Source of the DNA: Lates calcarifer
Taxonomy: Eukaryota; Chordata; Actinopteri; Centropomidae
Direction: 5' to 3'
Assembly: GCF_001640805.2 (NCBI RefSeq)
Contig: NC_066855.1
Location: forward strand, 4,180,825-4,244,824
DNA: 64,000 nt
Of the stretch, positions 1 through 14,035 are shown in pieces. The translations under genes were made by a program, and so were the position numbers. Numbering within the stretch: the first letter of the stretch is position 1; each line of letters begins with the position of its first letter. The notes beneath the pieces are model-generated. The model was not told the origin of the DNA, ran no database searches, and worked only from the letters and a program-made list of their open reading frames with translations.

Positions 1-3000
1 CTATAGCGTTGTGTTGCTCTGGCTGAGCTTTCTATAAAGTTTGAAATAATGACTGTGGTGATGTCAGTATAATATGAGTTTAGGCTTTGACACTACAATC
101 TTTCAACAGAAAGCTTGTGTTACAAACTGGGGACATAGTGCAAGAGGCTGTGGGTGTTAACCATGCTGATGAATTCATACAAAAAGTGCAGTTGTGTTCA
201 GTCATGGAAAATGTAGGTTTAAGTGGTTAGGTTTAAGTTTTTAGACTTTGACCCATACTAGAGAACAGTCAGAATATCTTGTCCTCAGCTGCATAGGTTT
301 TGATCTTAGTTTTTAAAATCTGTCTCTTGTAAGCCATGTGAAACTGCAATACTAAATCACTGAAGTACCCCTTTCAGTTAACCCCAGGTATTAAATTGTT
401 ATATCAGTTTCCATAGAAATATTACAAATGGTAGTCTGACTGACAGACACACAGCAAAACGGAGACACACTCGACCACTATGACCTATTAGATATAAATA
501 ATCAAAAATAACTTATTGTCTTGAACAAACTAATTTAAAAGAAGAAAAAGGCCAAAGAACACATTAGGATTGTAGATACTACATTTTCCCCTCACTTTCC
601 TTGGGGTCTCTCTAAAGGCAGTGTGTGTGTGTATGGTCTATGTCAATTATTTCTGCAGTAAAATGATCTAAAAGGGCATGAAACAAAGGCTTTACAACTT
701 ACTCAGTTGCTTCGCAGCATGAAAACCCTTTTCTGTCTACCTCGCTGTTATAGTAGTTACTCGTCTGTGACTTTGTGAGGTCGATTGTTGCCTTGAATGA
801 TGGTGTTTACCCACTAAAGTGCCTCTCAAATGTGAGTGTGTGTAGATTTCTAAATAAAAAGGGCACCTGCAGGTATTGTAAACACAGTGGCTATTATCGC
901 TTTTCCAGTCCACATCCAGCCATTTTCATTTCTGTTTGTACACCGCCCATCTTACTCTCTCTCTGCTTTCTGCCGTGGCAAACAGCACACACACGCATAC
1001 ACATTCACCCAGCAACCATCTGAACATGCCTTCCACAGGATGGATCCACATCTGGGAGCAATGAAGTCCTCAGTTTGTGTGTGTTTGCCTGTGTGCGTGT
1101 GTGTGTGTGTGTATGGCGGAGATGAGGGAAGTGTTTCTGGGTTAGGAAGTTTCCCTCTGGTCCCAGGGTTCGGAGCTCTGAAAGCTGTGATCCATACCAA
1201 CTCTGCTGGGCCAGACCCCCGGACCCTCTTAATCCCCACCAGCCTGCGCTGCACGGAAATGGTCTCTTTCCACCCCGAAGGTCAGAGGCAGATGGTTGTG
1301 ATTCAGAGGGCGAGACCACCGGGAGGATCACGGGGGATCATGTAATGCAACATGTCATCATGTGCAGCTCTCTTTTTCGTACACGCTCGCATTGCTCCCC
1401 CTCGCTCTTTTCCTTCCTCTGTCCCTCCAGTTCCCTCACCTCCTCTCTTTTCTCCACTTCTCTGCCTCCCCATCTCTCTCGCACAACTTCAAAGCCACTT
1501 GGCCTCTACTGTATCCTTCAAAGTGAGACTGTTATGAATACATTTGACATGTGTGAAGGAATTTTAAAACACATTGACATCCTCGACCACTACAGACGGA
1601 CATATGAAGACAGATACGGTCTGCCTGTGTGTGTTCAAAGATCTGTAAAAGCTGCTGCGTGGAGGGAGAGGTTTGTTATTACCGATGGCAAATACAGGGC
1701 TGAGGAGCTTCTGTGGGCTGATTACAAGTCAGCAGGAACTGTAAGCAACTCAATAAAAGGGAAGGTAAAGTAGTGCTTCTCTTTGTGTCTGTTGGAGGTG
1801 GGCCATCACATTAGTTGGATGATGTTTCTGGCCAATATTTAGCCTTTTGTTAAATGTATCCATTTCTACGTAAAAACACAGAAAGCCTCTCTCTTGGATA
1901 TTTTCTTATATTTTTAGGCATTCAGACTTCAGGTTGTCAGGCTGCCAAGACGACATGAAAAGGCTAAAGTAATTAATTATAAGTAATTGCATCTGGTTTT
2001 CATTGCAGAGTTTAAATGAGGTTTCACAGGTTTTCCCAGTGAAGAAAAGGGAAATTCAGGTGGAAACCATCTCTGCTCATAGGAATGAAATAAATACACA
2101 CTGAATATTGGTATAAGTTATTACACAAGTGCTTTACACAATATCTGCATTACATAAGCCCATACTGCCCGCACTTCATCTCACTGTATCTCACTTCAGC
2201 GTGTGTGTGGCGGGGCTATTACACACTCCGAAGGTTACCGTCTGGCAGACGCACCCGGGTGGTGAGGAGTATTTTTACCGAGGAGGTTTGCATCACTGGG
2301 GTAGGTCGGTAGGAAAGAGCAGAAGAATGTGTCTAGCTGAGGGGAAAAATAGAGGCGTAACAGTTAATAGAGACATCACAGGGCTTGAGAGCAGTGAGTG
2401 AGTGAGAAGTGGTCAGTCAGAGTTTCCTCTGAGAAACCAGTGCAGCCCTAATGACAGAGGAAGGAAGATCTCAGTGTGTGTGTTTCGGTTAGAGAGTGTA
2501 CGTGTGAATTTTCACAGTTTGAACAGGTAGTGTCAGCCTGCAACTGTTTGTCTAAAGTTTGACTGTTTGACTGATGCAACACTAATGATTTGTCTTAAAG
2601 CAGTAGCTTTGCATTTTGGGAAACACCCTTATTTACTTTCTTGTTGAGGGAAAAAAAAAAAGCAAAGCGATGATAATGAGCACCATCCCCAAAGATTTTA
2701 CTAAAATCCAAAGGAATAAAAGCAAAGTAGGATCTCAAAAATGACTACAGCATGAAAAAAGAAGAGAAAATTAAGAACATGAAGAGGGGATCAAGTGATT
2801 ATGTCTTTCCGATGGCGTAACAAATCTCTAATAACAGAACATGGAAGTAAAGCAAAGTCTGATGGGTGTGTCTGAATGTTTGAGAGTACTGTATGTGTCC
2901 ATATGAGCGAGTGTAAGTAAATGTGTGAGTGTGTGTGCCACTGATTGCTCCCACCCCCTCCTGACTTATCAAATGGGAAAATCTCCAGTCTTGTTCCTGC

Positions 3001-3329
3001 TGGGCCCACAGTGGCCTACTTGTGTGGCTTTATCTAGGAGCTTCCAGGGGCCACAGACTGGAGGAGAGGGACGGACGCATAGATGGGGTGGAGAGACGGA
3101 CAGATTACAGCAGGATGGTTCCTGCATTTTGCATCTCGACCTCAGTGATGTCATGATGTCCTCGCCACAGTTACATAATTGGGCTGTTAGTGAGATGGTG
3201 TGATGAGCTGGGAATGTACGTGGACTCAGTTCAGTTCAGTTGACTGGTAATTAAATGCAACACTGGTCTGGAAGAAGTCTTTAGGAATAAATACCTCTCA
3301 ATTTATTAAGGTATTAGCACATTAGAAGT

Positions 3330-3690
3330 GAAATGACTTGTTGATTCCTCAGTTAGTAGATTGACAGAAAATCAATTGGCAAATATTTTGTTAATCAATT
3401 AATCATTTAAGTTATTTTGAAGTAAAAACACCCAAAATTCACTGACTCCATTTTCGCAGATGTAATTATTAGCTGGTTTTCTTAATTTTCCATCATTTTA
3501 AATTTGTTTTTTGTTGTTTTGGTTGAACATGAACAGTATATCTGAATATGTCATGCTTGGGTTCTTGGAACCTGTGATGGACATTTCTTTGCCACAGTAT
3601 TTTCTGACATTTTATGGACCAAACAATTCATCCATTATTTGATATAATAATATGAAAGTTATTGTTAGCTGCAACCCTTGGGCTCATATT
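3330..3690. repeat. dispersed repeat family B, copy 1
   Basis: Shares the layout of an old fish repeat: a gattgacagaaaatcaattg-like head, a taatcaattaatcattta motif, a TTTTCTGACA... centre, and a tail with agttattgttagctgcaacc. Other diverged copies are at about 5290-5570, 9745-10045, 13785-14035 and 35690-35880. Confidence 0.5.
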
Positions 3691-5025
3691 CATTTTATTT
3701 ATTTATTATGATGTATTTAAAAAAAAAAAAAGATTTTGAATATATTGAAATGCATGTGAGTATATGGACAGATTTCATATGTACTTTGCATTACATGCCA
3801 ATTATAAATATAAACAATAAAAGTAGTTTAATTTTTTTTCTTTGATTCTACTGATAATAACTCGACATTGTTATGAAATATTCATATCATATTACCACAT
3901 GATAATAGCCTGGATCTTATGAATTAATTTGATAGAAAATATAACGTTTAGTTACACATAAAGGAGTAGTGGATATATTCTTAAATGTATAGCAAGTATA
4001 TTATTTAATCTTTTTTAAAATACATGTTGAAGTTCTAATTGTTATTGTATATTGTAATATCGTTGCATGTTGTGGTGTAAAACACACTTTTCATGAACCC
4101 CAGACTAAACTAAACAGCTGTTTCTTATCTTTTAACCTGCAGTTAAAACAGATTTACCCTGTACTTCAGCCAGTCCAGTTAAAGATTACACATAAGACAA
4201 TGTGTACATACTGTAATGTTTACCCTCTGCGCAGGCGACAAAGAAAACATCCACGTTTTCACTAATTAAACAGCTTTTCTAAACAAGAACACACATATGT
4301 GGCACACACACACACCTCAGAAACACTGTAATCAACTCAATATGGACTTTTGCTCGTCTGGCAACTCCCCAGGTCCCGACCAATAAGAACACCCGATACT
4401 GTCCGATCCTGAAAAACCACTTCCGAGCAGCTTGAGCCTTCCACTCCTTGTGGTTTCTCAGCTCATTGTTAGCAGTGTTTTAAGCTGAAAAACGGAAATC
4501 AGCGCTGGCAGAGGCACGACTTTTACAACTGGAAACAGTCCTTTCGGCGGTCCGCTATTAGTGTCGTCTATCAGGCTCGTCAGAGAAGCCTCGTCAAGTC
4601 TTGGCTACGTTTACACACACATCAACACAGCGCAGGACACACAGAAGAGTTTGGATGGACATGAAGTGGGAGCTGGTGTTGGTTTCCAGATTTCCTCCCA
4701 TCGCCCCATCTTGTTTGATGTTTTGCTTGTCATCAAATTCAGCCCTAGCTCTGTGCGCCAGAGTTTCAGGCATAATTAATCTCATTTCCTCTTGAAACCA
4801 GCACAGACATCACCGACAATTAACCAATTTCTCTAAGTTGGTTAAGTCAAACTGATGGGGGTTTTCTAGGAGGGTTTTATAAGCTGACAAAGAAAGGTAT
4901 GTTTCTCTGAGGGATTCTCAGGACGGCTGCAGGTTCTCACGATACCCCCACCAACCCCCAACCCCCGGACCTAGTCAGAGCAGTCAGACATTAACCAGAG
5001 ATGGACACTAGTGAGAGGTCTATGG

Positions 5026-5058
<33 letters not shown>
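5026..5058. repeat. (AC)n microsatellite
   Basis: About 16 uninterrupted AC units. Confidence 0.95.
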
Positions 5059-5060
<2 letters not shown>

Positions 5061-5289
5061 ATCAATAATTACCTGCCTCTCCAGACAGGCCAGTGATGGT
5101 AAACTGGGTGGTGATTTGAGTAATTTTGCAGCTGCAACTATGAATGGTATTGACATAAACTGGAGGAAGAACAGATACTGTTTTGAAATCCTGTTTTTTG
5201 ATGTACGACAGTGGAAAAATACAGAGCCTGAACACAGCAGAATTAAACAGTAATTCAAACCCCTGAGCTCCTGGAGAGGATAATGTTCA

Positions 5290-5570
5290 ATATATTGTAC
5301 TTTAGAGATGAAACATGTAATTGATGAATCGATGAGCTGATTTCAAAGAAGGCGGTGGTAAATTTTGTTAATAGCCATTCTGGTAATTCATTAATCATGC
5401 CAAACAGGATTTTATGCTTTTTGGTGGTTTTCTTTGACTGTTGGTCGGAAAAAAGCAAATCAAAGACATCATCTTAGGCTTTTGGAAACTGTTACTGTTT
5501 TTTTTTTTTCCTATTTTCAGATATTTTACAGGCCATATAGTTAATCTGGAAAATAATTAGTTCCAGCCTT
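5290..5570. repeat. dispersed repeat family B, copy 2
   Basis: Contains tttagagatgaaaca, aattgatgaatcgatgagct and a tail gaaaataattagttccagcc, matching the head and tail layout of family B with heavy divergence. Confidence 0.45.
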
Positions 5571-8500
5571 AATAGGCAGGCTTTTAATTTGCCTTTAATT
5601 TCCTGCATACACATTTTTGATGATGACATGAAAGAAAAAATTTCATTACATTTTTAAATCTTAAATTAAGATTACACTCACATCAGATGCTAATATTACA
5701 TACTACTTACAAGGAGTGTAATGATTCTGAGACGGAGACCTAAACTGTGATAGAAATGTCTGCAATCTCTCTGGACAAAATAATAGAACTACCTGCCAGT
5801 ATAACACTACATCCACTACATCCTCCTGAAATGACCATACAATTTAATTATCACCTCTAAAACGGAACATCACAACCTTTTTATTAATCACTGCAGGACT
5901 GTTATATTGGACTGTGTTAGCATGTCCAGCTGTACCTAATAAACTGGCACCTGAACATATGTGGAATTATACTAAGATTAATAGTGATGCATTAACGTGA
6001 GCAGCAGTTTAGTGCTGGGGCTTATTGAGGTGGAGCCACCACTTTAAAGGACAGGCTGGTATTTTCCAGTCCACCTTAACACAATACTCACATGCCCATA
6101 TGTGCTATGAAACAGTTTTTGTTTACTCTGGTCCTATTCTGACCACGTATAGATCCTTTCCTAATGCTGTTTTAATGGGGAACAAAATCCTTTTTCTCAT
6201 GAGAGAGGCACATGCAGATCTTGTTCTTATTTTCAGTTTTTTTTCCCCCCATCTTAACTCGTTTATTGTACGCGAATTAATCGAGAACAAAAGGCAGATT
6301 ACACAAAGCAAAAAGAGAGGACTACAAAGCAAGGGGTTGAGGAAAATTCAAAGCAAATGATGTAGAGAAGAGAAGGTGGAGGGGGGTAGAAGGAGGATGG
6401 TTATGCTGCGGTGCATTAAACATGGCGGCTCGTCAGTCATCTTGATCCCACAGATCTCTCGCAGCCTCACTATCTGCCCTGTCTGTTTAACAAGGAAGTC
6501 AGATTTCGATCAGACATCAGTTTGTGGCTGGAAAGAAAAGTAACAGCATGTCGTGAGTCTTGTTACTTAAAATCCACATTCCCTGTGACAACTTGGAATT
6601 AAAACCCAGGAAAGCAAAATTAAAAATCAGTCACAGTGATGACACAAACTTTCTCTCTGTGCTCTGTAATTGTGATTGAAGTGCAGCGAGGTTCATAGTT
6701 TCCCTCGGTGAATCCTCTCGTCCTGCGTCTCTCACTAGTGCTCTGATTCCATTATTTCTGACTGGGTGAGACGCAGCATGCAGGGAGGGGAAAGGTCGAC
6801 CAATGACGAGCTGTCAAAATATTAATGACTGAGCTGAATCAGAGTAAAAATCCATACCTATCCCACACCAATTTATCAAGTCATGTTTGATTATTCCCTA
6901 AAATTCTCAGAGGTTAATTTACATGTTGTGTTAAAAATGCCTTTACATGTAAACAGCAGTGCATGTTATGTTCATTAGTTCCGACAGACATGCCAGATAG
7001 TGTAGCTCGTGTTCGTGGCTATAACCGAGTAGTTTTTCCTTCCTACACTGATGCAGCTTCAAATACTCGTAAAGCATTGAACCCTGTCATCAGCACAAAG
7101 CCCTCTTTCTTCCAGCAAGATCTATACATTTCTTATTTTTCCAAATTCTTCCCTGAAAAGCTTCTCTTTGCCCCAGAAACCCACCGTCAGTCTCTCTGCA
7201 ACACGCAGCTTCCAAAAAGTTGAGCGGAGAGGAATTCATCCGGAGAATCCCCCGTGATTGGTAGAAAAGTCTGACAGGAAATAAAACCTGGACATTCCTG
7301 ACTAGGTAGCGCATCCAGAACTGAGCTGAATTATACAACACGCTTCCTCGGAGAGAAGAGACTATGAGGGGAAAAAAAGAAATGAGTCGATAAGGAAAGA
7401 CATAGACGGAGAGAAAAAATATTGACTCTAAGGGAAGAGAAAGAGAAAAGGGCTCTAACAAGGGCAAGAACTCATCCAGTGGCTTTACATTACACAGTTT
7501 GAGTGACCTGAACAAGCCAATAAATCCACTCCAGCAACACTCAGGCTGTGGGGTATAAATGTCAGCGGAGGAAGGGAGTAACAGCTCCTTGTCAACAAGA
7601 TTGAATATTCAGAAGTTAATTCATTTCTGCTGCAACAGCGTGATAAAGGCACACAGAGAGGGATCAATAGAAAGAACCTATTTTAGGTGATCGATATCGG
7701 GAAATGACATTTATATCTGCGGGATATTTATAGTGTAAAGGCTGAGAGATGCTGAGAAGATGAGGGAGGGGAGGGGGATTGTGTGGACTTCAGGTAGAGC
7801 TGAGGCAGTGTGAATGAATCCCATCTCTCTCTCTCACACACACGCTCACACTCACTCACTTGCACACCATGGCTGTCTAAACCCTCATTCCCCACCACGA
7901 AACCACAGAATCGTTTCCAGTAGATGGCAAAGCCAAGACTTTTCCACATATAAGCATTTTTTCTCAAACAATTTGCCAAATGCTTCCTTTAAGGATGTCC
8001 ATGTGTTTTACTTGGTTACCAGCTGAAGACGGGGGCCAAGACTCCTTCTCTCTGAGCTCAAAGACACAGACAGCACTTTGAAATGAAGAGCTCTGTCAGA
8101 GAATAAATGTTTAAGTGATACTTTCCAGCCCCGTTTCAGATGATTTTGTTGGCTTCACATGCTACGGTTCTGTTTCAAATTGATATATGTGAATCACGCG
8201 GTACTTAACATGTAATTACACTAAATGAATAATATTTTTTGTAACAACATATGATATCTGGAAGTATGGAAGAGGCAGGGGAGCAGAAAAGGAAGAGAGA
8301 AAGAAAAGAGGGAAGGAAGTCAGATGTGTCTGATTATTCACAAACCACTAAACTGAGTGCTGAGATTTGTCAATCAGTACTTAACACACTGTCACAGTAA
8401 CTGAGATACGTGCGATATGTAAAGTGAACGAAGAAAAAGGAAACAAAGAGAGCAGGTTTTTTTCTGAATTACCCCCACAGCCCTGTCAGATAACCTCAAG

Positions 8501-9744
8501 TAGCCCTTGATTGATTGTTTAACACTATTAATTATACCAATCTGGTTATTTTTAGCCCATAATATTTTCCTCATGAAATTGATTTGTAATCGTACTATTA
8601 CGACTTGATGGCAGAAGTTGGAGTTTTAAGTATTGATGCATTACTTTTTGATATTTCAACCATTTATCTGATAGGCTAACCTTACTTTTAGCTATCTGTT
8701 TTGACACTTGCCTATTACTTTTAGATAACAGTTTTAACCAGTTTTACATCACTTTTACCCAGCTGACTCCTCTGCTAGCATGCTAACAAGCTACACGCAG
8801 AATAAAATTACATCTGAACAAGACTGATTTCACAGACAGACTGGTGTGACTGGGAAGTTTAGTACATGTGGTGTTCAGGTGTTATGGTTGATTCAGTATG
8901 TGGAGATATATATATATATATGCATATATTAAATCAAATTGTAATTTCTGTTCAGCACTGTTCATGTAGCTCAAGTACCCCCTGGAGTATCCATGGTTGA
9001 GAACATAGACTGTGTATGGTTGAGAATCAGTGGACGAGAGGCTCAAACATTTACATGTGTCTCATATAAAAATAAAAAAAGTCCCAATAACTCTTATTGC
9101 TTGTCTGTAAGCCAGTAAAGTACACAGCCCTAGGCTACAGTAAGCTTCCCCTATAGCAGTAAAGGTTGAGGTGTAGGAAGACTGAGGCGCCCATCATGGA
9201 CCAGTGCTACAGAGTGAAGGGGGGTGTTGACTAATGCTTCATAAGGCCTTGTTTAACTGTGACTGGGAGCCTAATCCCTCTCACCCTGTGTGCATGTCCC
9301 TGAGCTGTCCATGTTAATGCCTGTCCTGTCATTACACCAGTCCAATTCACACGGTGTTGACACGAGCTGTCAGCGGATTAGGACGGAGCAAAAACACACG
9401 TTTCATTATGCCTTCAAAAGAGAAAAGAGGAGGAAGAGGGGAAAAAAAAGAAGCTGAGTGCATCATGTCTGTGTTAAAAGAATACATGGTAAGGTCAGTT
9501 TCCTGTCAACAGAGAGCAGTAAAAGAAACGTGTAAAGGTCGCTGGTCCTCTCACCTTTAACCCTTTCTAGTGTTCAGTTATGCTTTGTGACTGTTTAGAT
9601 CATAGTGTCTACAGATCCCAGAGTGTGTTCCTGCTGGGTTTTACCCTCACACTTATTAGATCAATTATTTGAAGTAAATTTAGCTTTGCACCAACAAGCT
9701 GTAGATAATACTGAACATCCAACAGAAGAGAAAAACCCCACAAA

Positions 9745-10045
9745 ACTATCTATATTAATGACCATTTAATTATTTCAGTCATTTTTCAAGCAGAAATGTT
9801 GAATATTCTGTTGCTTTAATCTTCTCAAATGTGTGGATTTCCTGCGTTTCTTTGTTTTACATGATAGTAAACGGAATATTTTTGCGTTTTAGACTGTTGG
9901 TCAAATAAAACCACAAATTTGAAGACGCCACTTTGGATTCTGAGAAATTATGAAGGGGAATTTTTTATAGATGATAAATCTATTATTGAGTAAATATTCT
10001 GCATGTTAACTGATGATTAAATAAACGTACTTTCAGCCCTTTCCC
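9745..10045. repeat. dispersed repeat family B, copy 3
   Basis: Has taattatttcagtcattttt and gaatattctgttgctttaat near one end and actgatgattaaataaacgt with tttcagccc near the other, as in the other family B copies. Confidence 0.4.
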
Positions 10046-11896
10046 TCATCGCTAACAGAGTGGGAAGACTGCAGTTCATTCTGATTACAAACAGCTATTT
10101 AACAGACTTTTTCAACTACTTGAGTAAAACTTGCCTGTGTGTGCTGAAACCATCTCTGCGGTTCAGTTTTTTAAAAATGTTTTAACTCATTTTCAGCAGT
10201 TAAACTCAAAATTGTTATAAACTGCCTCAACAAGCTGCTGTCCACGAGTCATAACTCCTCACACATACATCAAACATTTTGATGTATCTTGCATGCAGCA
10301 GGAAAGTCCCTGCCTCTTCCTCTTCCTGAAAGACAGACATACTAAGTGATATGAAAGCGAATCAGCACTTGTGCACACACACGCACGCTTTGATCTCTGA
10401 TGTCACTTAGTGCTCCTCCACCTGAGCCTCACAGTGAACCAATCATTACCCGGCGGTATTGATCCCTCCCCGCGTCTCTCTGTCTTCTCTCGCCGCACAT
10501 TTTTCCGCCACACCTCTGCGTTCTCCTCTCTCCTCTCCACATCTCTTCATCAAACTGTCATTTATTCCGCAGATCTTTTTTTCTCATTGCTGCTCTCCTC
10601 TGTCCCTCCCTCTCTGTCTCTTTTTCCCCTCATCAGATATGAGGCAGCCATATCCACCTCTGACCGCTGCTACATCAAACATTCTTTCACTTGCATCCAT
10701 TTTATCTACTGATTTAAATATGTAAATCTAATTTGTCTGGGTTGCACCAGAAAAAAAACTAAAACAGGCCTTTTGTTTTGGCTGATCCTCTCGCAGTCAC
10801 ATGTCCACCGGACTGTCACCACCATCCACCACAACCCATCCTCCCTCTGTGATCTGGGGAGCTGGCAGTGGCGAAGGCCCTCAGGGGACCAGCACGGACA
10901 CTTAGGAAAGCGGCGCATCAGCTCAATAAACAGCAATTTATTGGCAGGGGACTGAATACGCTGCCACCCTTGGAAGCTATTAGCGCGGCGTCTTATTGGT
11001 GCTGAGAGATATTAATGAAGAGAGGAGAGGGAGAGGGACCACACCAGCAGGAGATGATATGTATGTGTGCCTGCACAGAAATGTACTTTATGTGGGCTAA
11101 GAAGTGGAGAGTTGTAACATCATGCTCAGGTGTTAATATTTCAGTATTTGCTGCAAAAAGAGAACTAGAAGATACACAATAAAGCACTTATTTGGTCCAG
11201 AATAGTGGTTGAAAAAGTAATAAAAAACACACGGGTTGTGGCTCCAAAAATTGTCTAAAAACTGCCCACAGATGTTGAGCTTTCGTGTTTTACTCTCAGC
11301 GCTACCTACCCCTGCCTAATCAGACATCATCCACCCAATCAGACCAGTAAGACAAGTTGCACCAAATAGCTTAATGTGCAGCTGCTGCAGATAAAGAAAC
11401 TCTGTCAGGCACATTTCGCATGACTGAGCAAATTTACAGGCAGTTTGGAAAACTGGAGGAGAACACAGATATTTCTGGGCCCTGGTGTTACAGGGGTCCC
11501 AGTCCACCAGCAATCCATGACCTGATTTTACTACTGTACATTAACACCAGGTCTAATGCAATATATAGAGGAATAAATATCACAGGAATGAGTTAATCTT
11601 AAATCCCTGTATATTTCTAGCCTTTAACGAATTAATCAACTTAATAAACACAGTAAAAACAGTAAATTTTCACACAGATCTTAAAGAAGAGAAAGAGAAA
11701 GTCTAACCCTCCAACTTAAATTTCCGGACAGTGGAAAGTTACGGTGAGCGGCTACAACTTCTTATCAGGCGCTCATGACTTCTGACCTGAACCTTGACCC
11801 TTGCAGTTCATTACTATTCGCGTCATTTTTCCTGTTCGGGGAGAACAGGGAAACTCCTGAATTCTTTTATCGTCAGATTTTTAAAAACCCACTTAC

Positions 11897-12366
11897 CTGT
11901 ACCATTCCAGTCCCTTATCGTAGAAGCGATCAAAGAAGTGCGGCTCAGCGCCCACGGCTCTCACGTCCGGGTGGATGCGCAGGAACTCCAGCAGAGCCCG
12001 GGTGCCACCTTTCTTCACCCCGATGATGATGGCTTGGGGGAACTTTTTGCTGCCGAAATTGTTGGCTATAGAGATATTGTTAGACGGAGCGTCGCTGTGC
12101 GTCAAGCCCGACAGCTGCTCCCGGACGAGCGAGGCCGGGGACGCGTTGTACGCGCCGAGCTGCTCCGGTGCTCCATCATTTAAGATGATTTTATTTTGTT
12201 GGATAGTTTGTTGGTCATACACGGGTCTGGGCAGGGAGTCACAGAATCCGTTGAGGCAGTAGAAGAGGTACGTGAAGAGGATGATCATGGTAAAGAAGAC
12301 GGACAGCTTGGACTGCACCTTCAGGTGTCCAAAGTTGAACGCAGCTCTCCATTTACTACATCCCAT
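11897..12366 (-). CDS. hs3st: heparan sulfate glucosamine 3-O-sulfotransferase, first coding exon (HS3ST3/HS3ST6 type), partial gene
   Basis: This is the first coding exon of a Golgi type II membrane enzyme that moves sulfate from PAPS to the 3-OH of glucosamine in heparan sulfate. The ATG at 12366 opens 156 codons plus two bases. A hydrophobic anchor spans about residues 21-38, followed by a stem with NxS sites (AYNAS, NNIS) and then the sulfotransferase domain start. The PAPS-binding loop GVKKGGTRA is at residues 116-124, followed by the family stretch [16 protein letters not shown]. The exon stops inside an Arg codon at a clean donor (CAG|GTAAGT, 11897/11896), the position after WY where HS3ST genes carry their intron. 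The catalytic remainder in exon 2 was not found to the left and must lie outside the window. An upstream in-frame ATG at 12417 would add 17 residues; I prefer 12366 because MGCSKW begins just before the anchor. Within the family the motif matches HS3ST3 best by memory, while gene order favours HS3ST6. Confidence 0.9.
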
Positions 12367-12880
12367 GAGTCGCAATCCTGAGCATGAGGACACAACGCAG
12401 GAAACATGGCACAACAAAGCACCTCATACTGCAGTCTTTAAAAAAACTTAGTCAAACTGGGAGCGCTTTAAAAAATCATCACTGCGTCCGATCCACAGCG
12501 GCAAGTGGCGCAAAACTTGGCCACCGCGCGTTAAAAAGCTCCACATGTTCCTCCGCTTATCGCTTTCTCGTTTGTCTCCGGTCTTCTTGTGCTCCTTTAA
12601 GCTTTTATGACAACTTGTAAATTTCTTCTTAACTCGAGCAAAGTCCAAAAAGCTGTGAGGTGGCTGTTGAATTTACGTCCCGCGGTGCTCCGTGCCTCTT
12701 GTGCGCTCCCGTGGCTCCATGGCTCTATAGGAAACCTTCAACACCACCCCCATCACCCCACCCCCCTCCCCCCTTTCCGTCCGATCGCTAAATCCACGCC
12801 CTGTTTATTAAACGCACGCCCCTTCCATCCTCAAGCCCGCAGGACGCTAAAATAACAGAAAATAATTAACAGACGCGCTG
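12367..12880 (-). promoter_or_regulatory. hs3st 5' UTR and probable promoter region
   Basis: Upstream of the hs3st start the sequence becomes GC-richer than its surroundings, with CpGs and C-runs (about 12735-12780) and a GGGCGTG-type GC box on the minus strand near 12790-12830. The transcription start was not identified. The call rests on position and composition only. Confidence 0.35.
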
Positions 12881-13314
12881 CTGACGGAGAGCGAGAAACT
12901 CTCATGTCGCATTATTTTGAGAGCAATTTTGGAGGAATACAGTCGTTAGTTTAATTGTATTTAATGCATTGGAAGAGGAGGGAAGAAAACGTTTGGAACA
13001 TGATTAACAGGGGATATTAGTTTTTGGTTGCAGACCAAGGATGAAATTCCCTTAATTTCCCCTTCAAATCACCACATCCCCTGTATATCTCACTGAAAAT
13101 TTAGAAGTCTTATTATTGGACTGAGCTGCAGGTTCCCTCCTGGTCAGACTGTGGGATTGTTGAATGGGCCAGCTATAGCAGCCACCTGCTGTCTACAAGC
13201 CCCCACTGACCACACACCCCCGTGGAACCAGCCATGACACACACATTTAACCTTTACACTCCTTCCCAACAGGGACAGACAGGTGTCATCAGCTCTCTCT
13301 GCTGCCTAACTCCC

Positions 13315-13339
13315 TGTGTGTGTGTGTGTGTGTGTGTGT
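13315..13339. repeat. (TG)n microsatellite
   Basis: About 12 uninterrupted TG units. Confidence 0.95.
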
Positions 13340-13784
13340 AACCATAGTAAACTGCATGTAGTAATCCAGACCACCATCAGTTTCTCTCTTCATTGTTTTT
13401 ATGCAGTAAAGATTAATATTGCAGTTATTTTAAACATTAATGATCTCCAAAAATCAATTTAGAAATGTAGAAAGAATAGTTAGTTATAAGGTGACTGCAG
13501 ACATGAAAGAAAAATAAGACATTTTCTGACATACACGTCAGGTGTTTGGTACAAAATCCCTCATTTGTTCCAGAATCTTCCCAGGAAAGCCTAAATTGAT
13601 ATTTTCAGCAATGGCACAGGCAGATTAAATGTCTGGGATCCCTCCTTTTGGAGAAGGAGCACAAGACTGATGATCCTCACTGCTTAAAGCTGGCTCTTCC
13701 ACCTGGAAATAAGTGACTCTTTATTTACCATGCTTGAAGTGAATTATTTATTTCCCCAAGCTCCGAGAAACCAGCCAGTACTCT

Positions 13785-14035
13785 AGGGCTGAAATGATTA
13801 GTTGATTAATCAGTTAGTCCATCAACAAAAATGAATTCGCTATCTAACTATTTATCCTAGATATAATCTATTATTTATGTCGGTTTTTAATGCAAAAATG
13901 ACAAAGAAAATGGCTTGGTTCCAGCTTCTCAAATGCTAATTTTCACAATTTTCTATGTCAGTAAACTCAACATGTTTGGGTTTTTGAGTTTAGTTTTGTT
14001 TTTGAAAATGTTCACTTGGGCTATTTTATTAATTT
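13785..14035. repeat. dispersed repeat family B, copy 4
   Basis: Begins agggctgaaatgattagttg and attaatcagttagtccatca, then continues through a TTTTAATGCAAAAATGACA-like centre. This is the clearest copy of the family head. Confidence 0.5.

Larger units (their letters stand above)
1..11896 (-). other. large first intron of the hs3st gene (runs off the left edge)
   Basis: No exon of any recognised protein was found here on either strand. The sequence is AT-rich and contains three copies of a dispersed fish repeat (about 3330-3690, 5290-5570, 9745-10045), an (AC)n run near 5026 and a short TA run near 8907. Some islands are GC-richer and non-repetitive (about 4370-4620, 6400-6800, 10770-11040) and could be regulatory. 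Open frames here (for example 887-1345, 1345-1773, 7090-7515) are short, low in complexity or without recognisable domains. Assignment to the hs3st intron is an inference from exon 1 ending at a splice donor with no exon 2 in the window. Confidence 0.6.

Noticed and set aside
887..1773. Overlapping open frames near the left end
   Set aside because: They run through TG repeats and a pyrimidine-rich tract and show no recognisable domain or splice structure.
5026..5058. Simple repeats as a CRISPR array
   Set aside because: They are dinucleotide microsatellites with no spacers; CRISPR is not expected in a vertebrate.
1..11896. Search for HS3ST exon 2 in the window
   Set aside because: No minus-strand frame with the family strings expected after exon 1 was seen, so it is placed outside the window.
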